Positions 52,200 to 63,397 of a DNA stretch of 64,000 nt are shown here, piece by piece; position 1 is the first letter of the stretch; every line of letters starts with the position of its first letter. This DNA comes from Phaeosaccion multiseriatum. Lineage: Eukaryota; Ochrophyta, other classes. A program made the translations under genes and the position numbers. The stretch lies in assembly GCA_965112735.1 (NCBI GenBank), contig OZ218950.1, forward strand, positions 4,712,001-4,776,000. The letters run 5' to 3'. A model generated the notes under the pieces. It was not told the DNA's origin. It saw only the letters and a program-made list of their open reading frames with translations, and did not search any database.

Positions 52200-52440
52200 C
52201 TTACAAAGTTCTAGTTTTTCTCGCTGACTGGATCTCTGCTGTGAAAGTCAAAGTGATTGCTGATGCTGCTGATGGATTGTTAAAGGTGAATGGTTTAAAT
52301 CAAATCGAGAGGATTGTGGATTTGTGAGGAGAAGGAAGAGAGGAGGGGTGAAAACTACAAGGGTGGTGACCGTGAATCACCGTAACATCAGCGGCAGCGG
52401 TGGCAGCAGGAGCTGCAGCAGCAGCACCCTGATTAGACAG
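52200..52440. promoter_or_regulatory. Short divergent intergenic region (plastid protein / SET methyltransferase)
   Basis: Only 241 bp lie between the ATG codons at 52199 (-) and 52441 (+). The region is less GC-rich than its surroundings (TTAAAGGTGAATGGTTTAAAT at 52280-52300). A shared promoter is likely from geometry. Confidence 0.45.
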
Positions 52441-54847
52441 ATGCAATCCACGCCTGTGGGAGGGGCGGTAGTAGCACCGGAAGGTGAGAAGCAAAAGAGG
52501 AATATGTGGATGGCAAATGATGATCTGCAGCCACGCCCAAAGGGGCATTTGCGAGAGACCACCATCTTGAATTGAAAAAATTGTTATTGGTAAGGATCCA
52601 GCGAGCAGGCAGCAACACGATCTCCTAGTTTGGAGTAGTGAAATAATGCTCCCTCTCACCCTGACCCTCACCCTAACCCTCTGTTGCACGCTCTCTTGCA
52701 CCGTGTTTTTCCAGCAGGTGCTGCGGGTGCGGCACAAAAGGTTGAGGCGCTGGCCTTTTCGCCCCCCCCCGCGCTTGCCCCGGCGGCGACGCTGCCCTCG
52801 TATCCCGAGGCGTCCGTCCCAGCAGCAGCCCCTCCTGCAGCCGCACCAACGCCGCAAGCCGTGCTTGCCGAAGCAGTCGAGACAAGGGACATCGCGCGCA
52901 TCGTTCTCGTGCTTGAAGACGCGAACTTGCTGGACCTGAAGCAGGACGAGGGCATCGGGGCAGGGGGGGAGGACGGCGTAGACTATGCGGCGGAAAGCCC
53001 TCAGCTCCGCTTTTCGGAGGCTGTTGAGGCTGAGGCTGCTGATGCCTCTGCTGATGCTTCTGCTGACGCTTCTGCTGGTGCTGGTTCTGGAACCGTCTTA
53101 GACCCCAAGTTGGTCCGAGATGCCGCGGTGCTCTTCCGCGAGTGGCAGCAGAAGATCGCCGACGGCGACAAGCTCGACGTGTGGTAAGAAGAGTATGAAG
53201 GGGCAGAGAAAGGGACAGCTCGATGGAGGGAGGGGAGGGGAGGGGAGGGGAAGGAGGCGGTGCGGAAGTGTGCCCATCACTCCCTCACTCTGCCGCCCTG
53301 CCTCCCCCCTTACCCCTCCTCCCCTCTGCCCCTCCCCTCCCCTCCCCTCCACTCCCCAGGGCCCGTTCGGAAAGTCGCTGGTATGACTCCAAGATCGTGT
53401 TGAGCACCCCTGCCACGCTCAAGGTGCACTTCCTCGGCTGGGGATCCAAATACGACATAGACATCTCCAGGTAATGTGTGTGAGTGTGTGTGTGCGTGTG
53501 CGTGTGTGTGTGTGCGCGCGCGTGTGTGTGTGCGTGTGTGTGCGCGCGTGTGTGTGCGCGCGTGTGTGTGTGTGCGTGTGTGCGCTGTGTGTGTGTGAGC
53601 GCGCGCGTGTGTGTGTGTGTGCGCGCGTGTGTGTGAATGTGTGTGTGTTTTTTGCGTATTTGAGGGGCCTCGTCTATACCCAACTTTCCGCGAGAACCTT
53701 CATAGGCCATCAATGAGTTGTCCAGAAGAAGCGTGCTGCTGTCACACAATATGATCTGAGTCGAGGACATCGAGGACTCTGTGTGTGCTACGGCTACCTG
53801 TCTCTCCGCCTCCGACTCCTCCTCCTCCTCCTCCTCCTCCTCCTCCTCCTCCTCCTCCTCCTCCTCCTCCTCCTCCTCCTCCTCCTCCTCCTCCTCCTCC
53901 TCCTCCTCCTCCTCCTCCTCCTCTCCTCCTCCTCCTCCTCCTCCTCCTCCTCCTCCTCCTCCTCCTCCTCCTCCTCCTCCTCCTCCTCCTCCTCCTCCTC
54001 CTCCTCCTCCTCCTCCTCCTCCTCCTCCTCCTCCTCCTCCTCCTCCTCCTCCTCCTCCTCCTCCTCCTCCTCCTCCTCCTCCTCCTCCTCCTCCTCCTCC
54101 TCCTCCTCCTCCTCCTCCTCCTCCTCCTCCTCCTCCTCCTCCTCCTCCTCCTCCTCCTCCTCCTCCTCCTCCTCCTCCTCCTCCTCCTCCTCCTCCTCCT
54201 CCTCCTCCTCCTCCTCCTCCTCCTCCTCCTCCTCCTCCTCCTCCTCCTCCTCCTCCTCCTCCTCCTCCTCCTCCTCCTCCTCCTCCTCCTCCTCCTCCTC
54301 CTCCTCCTCCTCCTCCTCCTCCTCCTCCTCCTCCTCCTCCTCCTCCTCCTCCTCCTCCTCCTCCTCCTTCCCCTCCCACTTCCTCTCTCCTCCTCCTCGC
54401 TCCCTCAACTGCTCAACCCCGTTACATACCTCCCCGAACCCCATCCACAAACAGATATGACGTGGGCACCGCCCCACTCAACACACACACCAAGGCTAGA
54501 AAGAAGGCCGTCCGCAAGAACACCGGACCCACCATGCACGATGAAGTCATAATGGTCAACGAGGAGGGAAGAGTGCTCAAGGTCAGAGGCGCGCACGAAC
54601 CCGAGCAGGCCGAGGAGGAGCTGGTGGAGGGGGGTGGGGTCAAAGCCAACAAGTACGGGAGGAAGATCAAAGTGGCCGTGCCGGAGCCGGAGAGCACGAG
54701 GGCGAGAGTCAGCAGAGCCAAGAAGGAGGACGAGGTATGGGAGGGGCCTGCGGGGCTGGTGGAGTGTGGGGGTGTGGGGGGGTGTGTGGGTGATTCACTG
54801 CTCAACTAACTCACTGACTGACTGACCGACTGACTGACTGATTGACA

Positions 54848-54904
<57 letters not shown>

Positions 54905-56766
54905 CAGGATGCCCCCTGTGCCATGTGCAACGAGCTGCATGGCACTATGATCTTCTGCGACGGGCCGTGCCACAGGAACTTCCATCTGCACTGCGTGGAT
55001 CTCGAGGTGAGGGGTGAGGGGTGAGGGGTGAGAGAGGAAGGGCATCTGTTGCCATCGTGTGACTCTTTGTGGGGCAGCTAGTAGAGGGGATGGCAGTGGA
55101 AGGGGATGGCAGTGTAAGGCACGGCAAAGGAGGGAGGATGGCAGTGGAGGGGGGATGGTAGCTCAGCCCATGCGGTTGGTCGGTTGGTTGGTTTGCGTTG
55201 ATTGTGTTGGTTGGTTGGTTGTTTGGTTGGTTTGTGTTGGTTGGTTGGTTGGTTGGTTGGTTGGCTGACTCCCCGCCGCTCTTTCTCTCTTCATGTCTCA
55301 GGAGCCCCCCCCCGAGGAGGAGGCGTGGGTGTGCGACGACTGTGAAAAGGGGGAGCATACCTGCTGGGAGGTGCGAGGAGAGAGGGATGGATGGATGGAT
55401 GGATGCAAGCACACGTTTGGCGCCCCTCTGTCGTATGTTTTCTTTCTGTGCTTTGCACCTCCTTCAATTCCTCGCTCCCTTGTTTTTTCCATTCATGTGC
55501 AGTATGTATTTGTGGGTGCTGTTTCCCTCCCCTCCCCTCCCCTCTCACTCTCCCTCTCTATCTCTTACCTCTGTTGTCTTTTTATAACCCATAACCCTCT
55601 GGTTTGGGGTGGCGAATGTCGATACGCAGTGCGGTGATGTGGGCAAGGATGGGGAGCTCTCTGGTGGTGTGTTTCAGTGCTCCGTGCCGCGCTGCTACCG
55701 CTTTTACCACATCACTTGCGTAGAGCTCTCTCCCACCGCACAGATCACCAGGAGAGGAGGGGTGGTGGCCGCAGTAGATGACGAGACAGATAGAGGAGAC
55801 AGCAGCAGTGGCACTACAGGAGAGAGCGGCAGTAACGGCAGTAGCGGCAGTAGCGGCAGTGAAGGTGGGGATGGCAGCAGCAGCAGCGACAAGACGAGAA
55901 ACGGTGCGAGGGGCCATGATCATCACAACGGGAACGGGTACTGCGGCAGTAGGAAAAGCGGGCAGGAGGGACAGCGGAAGCAAGCGAAGCAGCAGGATAT
56001 GCCTTCGTTCAAGTGCGGCTATCACTTGTGTGCAACCTGCGAAGGCGGGTGAGTGGGGGGGAGTCGGTCGATCGGTCAGTCGGTCCGGTCCCACCAGGCA
56101 GCCAGTCAGCCTGTCAGCCAGTCAGCCAGCCAGTCCCTGAGGGAGTGAGTTGAGTCGATTCGTCCACCCCCTCCCCTCCCGTCCCTTCCGCCCCTCCCTC
56201 CTCACCCTCCCACCCCCCATAAGCCTAACGTCACCCTCTATCCTTCATTCCCGTATACCCCACACGTACTACCAACCAACCAGTGTGGCAAGGACGTCCG
56301 GCAACTACCGTCCGTCTGCCAGCCGCCAGCCCAACAAGCTTCTCTGTCTCAAGTGCCCCCGGGCCTATCATCACAAGTGCGTGCCCCCCTCGGCCACACG
56401 CATTGGCGACATTGGCGTGCTATGCCCAAGGCATCCCCTCTCGGAGGTACCCGCCCTCATGAATATTGTGACCATGGTGAGTGGGTTGGAGGGTTTGAAG
56501 TACAGTGGGACAGGCCAAGAGGAAGGGGAGGGGAGAGGAGAGGGAGGGAGGGCGAGAGAGAGAGGAGGTGGAACAGGCAGAGAACGAGGAGAAAGAGGGG
56601 GGAGTCGGTGGAACACACGGAGAAAGGGAGAGAGACGTGTGCGTCCGTGTGGTGCCTCGACGTTACGACAGTTACGACAGTTACGACACACCTCACCTCC
56701 CTCCCTCACACGTACACACTTGTTATCTTGTATTAACCCACGTCCTTACCCTCTTAGACGGCGGAG

Positions 56767-56802
<36 letters not shown>

Positions 56803-59662
56803 AGAGGGTGGGCGGGTAGTGGTGATACAGGAGCAGCAGCAGCGGGGGCGAACAGCAGCGAGACGGAAGCGTTGTCCAAGAAGCTCAAAGTGACCCCATT
56901 GCTACATGCTGCCCTCGTTTTGCCACGCCTACCGCCCAGTGCGGACAAGGAGGCTGATCCCGCTCACTTCCGCCTTCCCCTCGCCATTCTGGATGAGTAC
57001 AACAGCAAACCGCCGCCCTATCAGGTTAGGTTCAGAGGGTAGGGTATAGTGTAGGGTAGGGTAGGGTAGGGTAGGTTGGAGGGTAGGGTATGGGGTAGGG
57101 TAGGGTATAGGGTAGGATATGGGGTAGGGTAGGGTAGGGTAGGGTAAGGTAGGGAAGGGTAGGGTGGGGTAGGGTAAGGTAGGGAAGGGTAGGGTACGGT
57201 GGGGTAGGGTACGGTGGGGTAGGGTAGGGTAGGGTAGGGAAGGGTAGGGTATGGGGTAGGGTATGGGGTAGGGTATGGGGTAGGGTAGGGTATAGGGTAG
57301 GTTGGAGGGTAGGGTAGGGTATAGGGTAGGGTATGGGGTAGGGTAGGTTGGAGGGTAGGGTATGGGGTAGGGTAGGGGCAGCAGCAGGCAGTGCGACAGG
57401 CAGGTAGGCAGGCAGAGAGAGGGGAAGAGAGCGAGAGACAGACAGACAGACAGACAAGACCGACCATAACCCCGCAGAGCACTCCTCCTCCTCCCCCTCC
57501 TGCTCCTCCTCCTCCTCCTCCTCCTCCTCCTCCTCCTCCTCCTCCTCCTCCTCCTCCTCCTCCTCCTCCTCCTCCTCCTCCTCCTCCTCCTCCTGCTGCT
57601 GCTGCTGCTGATGATGACCCCCCACCCTCCCTGCCCACACACGTGCAGAGCCTGGGCGGGCTGCAATACCACATCAAGGTGCAGCGCAAGGACGCAACCT
57701 ACGAGAGCTGTAACTGTGGGACGATGTGTTTGCCCGACGAGTGCATCAATCGCATGCTCAAGGTAGAGTGCGTGTCCGCGAAAGAGGGCAAGAAACCCTC
57801 CAACTCAAAGGTGAGGGAGGGAGGGAGGGAAGGGAACGGAGGGAGGAGAGGGGAGGGAAGGGAGGGGAGGGAAGGGAGGGAGGGAGGGGAGGGAGGAAGG
57901 AAGGGAGGGGGGGAGGGGAGGAGGGGGGGAGGTAGGGAGAGAGGGAGGGAGAGAAGGAGAGGGAGGGAGAGAGAGAGGGAGAGAAGGAGAGGGAGGGAGA
58001 GAGGGAGGGAGAGAGGGAGGGAGAGAAGGAGAGGGAGGGAGAGAGGGAGGACAGTGGTGTGCACGCTCCTGTTTGTGTGTCTCTGTAGAGGAGGGAGACT
58101 CGAGTAGTCCCCACCCCACCCCACCTGCTGCTGCGTGGATTGTTAGGTTGATTCCTCCAAGTCGATGTATCCCCCCACCAACCCACCTCACCTCTCTGCC
58201 GTGTACATGCATGGTTCTGACTGCATGTCGCATGTCGCCTGAACTTTTCTCTCTCTTTGCAACATGTCCTGTATCTCTCAATCATTGCGAATCAGTACGA
58301 GAATTGCCGCGCGTCGGCTGGACACGAGTGTGGGAATCGGCAGCTCCAGACCAGGGTCACGGTACGTCCGTCGCCCAAACAAACCCTCCCCACCCCACCC
58401 ACCCCCCCCCCGCTTGTGGAGGAGCGGCCCACATCATATGTCATGAAGCGTGTGTGTGTGCCATCACCCGTAGATGGCGCTAAACCCCCACCCCCCTCCC
58501 CTTCCCCTCCCCTCCTCTCCTCTCCTCTCCTCTCCTCTCCTCTCCTCTCCTCTCCTCTCCTCTCCTCTCCTCTCCTCTCCTCTCCTCTCCTCTCCTCTCC
58601 TCCCCCCCCCCCTGCTTGTACCCAGCCCCAATTCGTGCCGTTTCGTGAGCCTGGCATGGGGTGGGGTCTCAAGTCACCCGAGAACATACGCTGCGGTCAG
58701 GTACGCTCTCTGTACGCTGCTTCGTATCACCAACCACATCACGGCACATACGCACACACATACACACACCACACATGTACACATGCACACATGCACACAT
58801 GCACACATGCACACACATGCACACATACACACGCACACACATACCACCCACGCACACACACACGTACACACACACCACACACGCACACGGCACTGCACTG
58901 TCTGTATACATGTATGCCATCCTTCCTTCCTTCCTTCCTTCCTTCCTTCCTTCCTTCCTTCCTTCCTTCCTTCTCTCCTTCCTTCCTTCCTTCCTTCCTT
59001 CCTTCCTTCCTTCCTTCCTTCTCTCTTTCCTTCCCTCTTTCCTTCCCTCCTTTCTTCCTTCCTTCCTTCCTTCCTTCCTTCTCTCCTTCCTTCCTTCCTT
59101 CCTTCCTTCCTTCTTTGCACAGCAGACCGCAACCCCCCTCCTTTCGGCGCCGCTCTTACCTTTTCCGAACCCGCCGGTCTGTCTGCCTGCCTGCCTGCCT
59201 GCCCGCCTGTCTGTCTGTCTTGTCTGCCTACCGGCCTGCCTCCCCTCCCTCCCTTGCCCCCCCTCCTCCCCCTCGCAGCTCGTGATTGAGTACGTGGGCG
59301 AGGTCATTTCAGAGGAGACGGCGCACGAGCGCTTGAGGCAGCAGGTGCGTGTGTGCGTGTGTGCGTGCGTGGTGCGTGCGTGCGAGGCTTCTCTTGTTGC
59401 TGGCGTGTTCCCTTCCTTCCTTCCTTCCTTCCTTCCTTCCTTCCTTGTTTGCTTGTTTGTTTATTTGTTTGTTTGCTTGTTTACTTGCTCCCTTCCCTTC
59501 CTTTTGAATTGCCAGCCGCGATGAGGATGGCCTCATTCATCATATGCATCTGCTCAACCCTCAACGTACTCCCTCCACGCGACACACACATCCACACGCG
59601 CACACACGCACTCACATACACACACATACACCCACACCCACACACACACCCACACACACACC

Positions 59663-59694
<32 letters not shown>

Positions 59695-62009
59695 CACACA
59701 CACACACACACCCACACACACACACACATGGCAGGCCAAGTACCGGCCTAATGACCACGACCACTACATCATGGAGCTTGAGAGCGGCATCATGGTGGAC
59801 GCCAAGGTGGGGAGGGGATGGGAGGGAGAGAAGGGAAGGGAAGGGAAGGGAAGGGAAGGGAAGGGGCCATTTCAATTTATTTCACCTCACGGAGGGGGGC
59901 AGATGCAGGGCAGGGGGAAGCAGCGTTTCTGGAAGGAATGACTTGGGCTGACCTTTGGGCACGTCTGCTCGTCTGCCTGGTCGTCTGTGTGCTTGTTTCT
60001 CTGCTGCACACGTGCCGCCACAGTTCAAGGGGAATGTCAGTCGCCTCATCAACCACAGGTCCGTGAGTAAAGGAGGGGAGGGAGGGAGGGAGGGAGTCAG
60101 TGAGTCAGTGAGTGATTGAGTCAGCAGTCAGGCAGTCGATCAGTGAGTGAGTGAGCGGGCCCTCCCCACACGCACGCACGCACGCACGCACAGCCAGGAG
60201 GAGTGCGTATTCGTCGAGCCTGTCCTCTCACCCTCTCCTCTCACCCTCTCCTCGTGCCTCTCTCTCTCTCTCCTACCCCCTCCTTGTGCCTCTCTCTCTC
60301 ATTCTCTCTCTCTCCGTGTACTGCCTCAGCTGCGATCCTAACTGCGAGCTGCAGCGCTGGAATGTCAACGGTTACATACGGATTGGAATCTTCGCCATCA
60401 AGGATGTGCCCATGGTGAGGAGGGAGGACTTATGGCGGCCTGCACGGGTGGCGCGAATGCTTGAACGAAGGAAGAAGAGAAGGAAGAAGACACACTCACT
60501 CACTCACTCACTCACTCACTCACTCACTCACTCACTCACTCACTCACTCACTCACTCACTCACTCACTCACTCACTCACTCACTCACTCACTCACTCACT
60601 CACTCACTCACTCTCACTCACTCACTCACTCATACCTTCGCTTCTGTCGAACCCCTTGTGCTCTGTACCTCCTTCTGCGCCACGTACGTGTGCATGCGTG
60701 CGTGCGTGTGTGTCCCTTCCTCCCTCTCTCCTTCCCTCCTCTCTCTCCCTCCCTCCCTCCCTCCCTCCCTCCCTCTCTCCCTCCCTCAGGGCGTGCCTCT
60801 GTCGTACGACTACCAGTTCCACACCAGCGACGACACTGAGTTTGTGTGCAGATGCGACTCATACAACTGCAGAGGGACTCTCGCCCCCAAGCGAAGGGTG
60901 AGTAAGTGACTGGGCGAGCGAGTGGGCGGCGGGGTGGGGTAGGAAAGCTGAGCAGGGAGAGCTGAGCTGAGCTGTATCACCAACTGACCCTCCCACCCAC
61001 CCACCCACGCACCCACCCACCGGGCTTTCTCTTCTCCTCTTGCCTTCCTTCCTTCCTTCCTTCCTTCCTTCCTTCCTTCCTTCCTTCCTTCCTTCCTTCC
61101 TTCCTTCCTTCCTCCTCCCTCCTCCCTCCTTCCTTCCTTCCTTCCTTCCTTCCTTCCTTCCCTCCTTCCTTCATTCCTTCCTTCCTTCCTTCGTTCCTTC
61201 CTTCCTTCCTTCCTTCCTTCCTTCCTTCCTTCCTTCCTTCCTTCCTTCCTTCCTTCCTTCCTCCTTCCTCCTCCCTCCTTCCTTCCTTCCTTCCTTCCTT
61301 CCTTCCTTCCCTCCTTCCTTCATTCCTTCCTTCCTTCGTTCCTTCCTTCCTTCCTTCCTTCCTTCCTTCCTTCGTTCGTTCCTTGCTTCCTTCTTTCTTT
61401 CCTTCCTTCCTTGCTTCCTTCGTTCCTTCCTTCCTTTGTTCCTTCCTTCCTTTGTTCCTTCCTTCCTTCCTTCCTTCCTTCCTTCCTTCCTTCCTTCCTT
61501 CCTTCCTCCTCCCTCCTTCCTTCCTTCCTTCCTTCCTTCCTTCCTTCCCTCCTTCCTTCATTCCTTCCTTCCTTCGTTCCTTCCTTCCTTCCTTCCTTCC
61601 TTCCTTCCTTCCTTCCTTCGTTCGTTCCTTGCTTCCTTCTTTCTTTCCTTCCTTGCTTCCTTCGTTCGTTCCTTCCTTTGTTCCTTCCTTCCTTCCTTCC
61701 TTCCTTCCTTCCTTCCTTCCTTCCTTCCTTCATTCCTTCCTTCCTTCGTTCCTTCCTTCCTTTGTTCCTTCCTTCCTTCCTTCCTTCCTTCCTTCTTTCC
61801 TTCCTTCCTTCCTTCCTTCCCTCCTTCCTTCCGTGTATGGCATGACAGGGTGCGGGTGATGAGGAGAGCACGGACCCCATGCTGCTCAAAGGCGCCGCAC
61901 GCAAAGACATGCTCAGGAAGAAGGAGAAGGTAAGGAAAAAGGGAGCAAAGAAGCATGGGGGGGGGGGGCTGTTTTCTCGGGAGCAAACAAGGATGGGGAG
62001 GGACGCGCG

Positions 62010-62070
<61 letters not shown>

Positions 62071-62927
62071 TGTTGTGTCGTGTGTGTTGTGTCGTGTGTG
62101 TGTGTGTGTGTGTGTGTGTGTTGTGTCGTGTGTGTGTGTGTTGTGTCGTGTGTAGAGTTGAGATCGTGTCGAGAGCGTGGGTGAGAGCGCGGCCTTGAGG
62201 GGTAGGGGTAGCCCCTCTCGCCCAAAAGCCTGTGCTCCTTTGTTCACATTCATCTTCCCCACGACACGCACACTCCAGGCCCGCCGCGAAGTGAAGCACA
62301 AAGTGCAGATGTGCCCACTCTGCCCTCCTCCCGCCGCCCCTTGGCCATACACACCCGTACGCCGGTGTTTGCCCATATACCTGTGTTCTTACGCCCATAC
62401 TCTCCCTCTCTTCCTTCACTCATGCCTCTACTCAGGAGGCATTGCGGCTGTGCCAGAAGGAGGAGAACGACCGCGTGGCCGACCGAAGGCGCTTGAACCT
62501 CACGGGCAAGACTCTGCCTGGCGACGCCACGCAAGACGTTAAGGTATGGTACCAAGTATTAAGGCGGGGATGGGGGGCGGGAGGGGGAGAGGAGAGGAGG
62601 AAGGGCAGCTGCGAGGAGAGGAAAGGAGGCGTGGCACATGTCCTGGTCCTCCCCCTGCTGCTGGTGTATCGCCAACTGCCAACTGTCGCCTCTGACCCTG
62701 CCCTTGCTGCTCTGGTTGTTGTCGCCATCGCTGTCGTGTGGTGTGGTTGTTGTCGCTATCCGCTGTCGTTTGCTTGTCACAGGCCGGACCGAACAAGAAG
62801 TTCTTCATGTTCGCCAGGGAGGTGAGGAAAAGAAGCAAAAAAGAGGGAGAGGGAAGGGAAGTGGGGGAGGAGGGAGGCGGGGAGAGAGAGGCAGAGGCAC
62901 AGGTAAAGGCAGGGGGAGAGGGAGGAG

Positions 62928-62978
<51 letters not shown>

Positions 62979-63397
62979 CTCGCTCCTGACATTCCACACT
63001 CCCCCCCCACCGCCCCACTCACTCACTGCCTGTCCATCCCCCTCCCCCTCCCCCCGCCTCGCAGACAAAGGTCTTCCTGCCTCGAGCAGCAAAGAAAGGC
63101 GCACAGATGCTCAAGAGGCGTCAGCTGCTGCTGAACAAGATACAAAAGGGAAAGAGGAAGAGGCAGAAGACGCAGGCGGAGCAGGAGGAGCGGCAGGAGC
63201 GGGAGGAGAGGGAGAGGGAGAGGGAGAGGGGCAGGGGCAGGCATGCGGTGGCGTCAGCGTCCCTTGGGGCAGCTTCGTCAGCTTCGTCAGCTTCGTCAGC
63301 TTCGTCAGCTTCGTCAGCTTCGTCAGCTTCGTCAGCTTCGTCAGCTTCGTCAGCTTGCGGTGATGAGAGCAGCAAGAGGGCGCGGGTAGCCGAGTAG
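52441..63397 (+). CDS. PHD/AWS/SET-domain histone lysine methyltransferase (SETD2/NSD/ASH1 type)
   Basis: Twenty-two exons: 52441-52483, 52718-53183, 53360-53470, 54455-54734, 54908-55006, 55302-55370, 55630-56048, 56284-56476, 56758-57024, 57649-57810, 58296-58361, 58626-58700, 59279-59344, 59735-59806, 60024-60058, 60330-60414, 60790-60897, 61849-61929, 62279-62302 (3' end uncertain), 62436-62543, 62783-62821 and 63065-63397, giving about 1066 residues in consistent phase. Domains in order: chromo-barrel/Tudor-knot-like (WYDSKIV ... [15 protein letters not shown], about 172-210); PHD finger ([15 protein letters not shown], about 304-350); Cys/His-rich PHD-like pair (about 357-555); AWS ([15 protein letters not shown], about 665-725); SET ([25 protein letters not shown]); post-SET ([12 protein letters not shown]). 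AWS-SET-post-SET order marks the H3K36-type family. The last exon ends in a (GCTTCGTCA)n Ala-Ser-Ser repeat. Introns carry most repeats of this region. Confidence 0.93.
53474..53650. repeat. (GT)n after the exon 3 donor of the SET gene
   Basis: About 175 bp of GT with GC and GA variants, beginning three bases after the donor GTAATG at 53471. Confidence 0.95.
53817..54367. repeat. (CTC)n, 550 bp, in intron 3 of the SET gene
   Basis: About 183 triplets with a single phase break near 53931 (CTCTCCTCC). It leads toward the acceptor at 54454 and would read as long poly-Ser, Leu or Pro (Glu, Arg or Gly on the other strand), but it is intronic. Confidence 0.97.
54853..54902. repeat. (TC)n polypyrimidine tract at the exon 5 acceptor of the SET gene
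   Basis: About 25 CT dinucleotides end five bases before the CAG acceptor at 54907. This is an expanded 3' splice signal. Confidence 0.95.
57030..57380 (+). repeat. GGGTA pentanucleotide, telomere-like, in intron 9 of the SET gene
   Basis: About 350 bp of TAGGG/GGGTA units with GGGGTA, GGGAAGGGTA and GTTGGA variants. It starts within ten bases of the exon 9 donor GTTAGG at 57025. The G-rich strand is the sense strand. Confidence 0.92.
57500..57600. repeat. (CTC)n before exon 10 of the SET gene
   Basis: About 30 CTC triplets followed by GCT triplets, on the pyrimidine strand upstream of the acceptor at 57648. Confidence 0.93.
57811..58050. repeat. GGGA/GAGA-rich array after the exon 10 donor of the SET gene
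   Basis: About 240 bp of GGGAGG, GGAAGG and GAGAGG variants starting at the donor GTGAGG (57811). Entirely purine apart from a few T. Confidence 0.9.
58497..58602. repeat. TCTCC pentanucleotide array before exon 12 of the SET gene
   Basis: About 20 TCTCC units in the intron 58362-58625, on the pyrimidine strand close to the acceptor. Confidence 0.93.
58919..59113. repeat. (CTTC)n in intron 12 of the SET gene
   Basis: About 195 bp of CCTT tetramers with CTCT and CCCT variants, upstream of the exon 13 acceptor at 59278. CA-rich sequence (58745-58890) lies on its donor side. Confidence 0.95.
60491..60634. repeat. (ACTC)n in intron 16 of the SET gene
   Basis: About 35 ACTC units. A (CTCC)n tract (60739-60788) then leads into the acceptor of exon 17. 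Confidence 0.95.
61043..61832. repeat. (CTTC)n, nearly 800 bp, in intron 17 of the SET gene
   Basis: The array has recurring blocks (CTCCCTCCTT, CATTCCTT, CGTTCCTT, TTTGTTCC), so it is a higher-order repeat: at least three long segments repeat the same order of variants. It ends 16 bases before the acceptor at 61848. Confidence 0.96.
63274..63357 (+). repeat. Coding 9-bp repeat in the last SET-gene exon
   Basis: Nine in-frame copies of GCTTCGTCA encode an Ala-Ser-Ser run near the C-terminus. The 9-bp period keeps the reading frame, so copy-number change would be tolerated. Confidence 0.95.

Noticed and set aside
53285-54552. Very long open frames of poly-Gly, poly-Ser, poly-Leu, poly-Pro or poly-Glu on both strands
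   Set aside because: They are readings of the (CTC)n array inside SET intron 3. Splice sites on both sides and conserved exons show the array is intronic.
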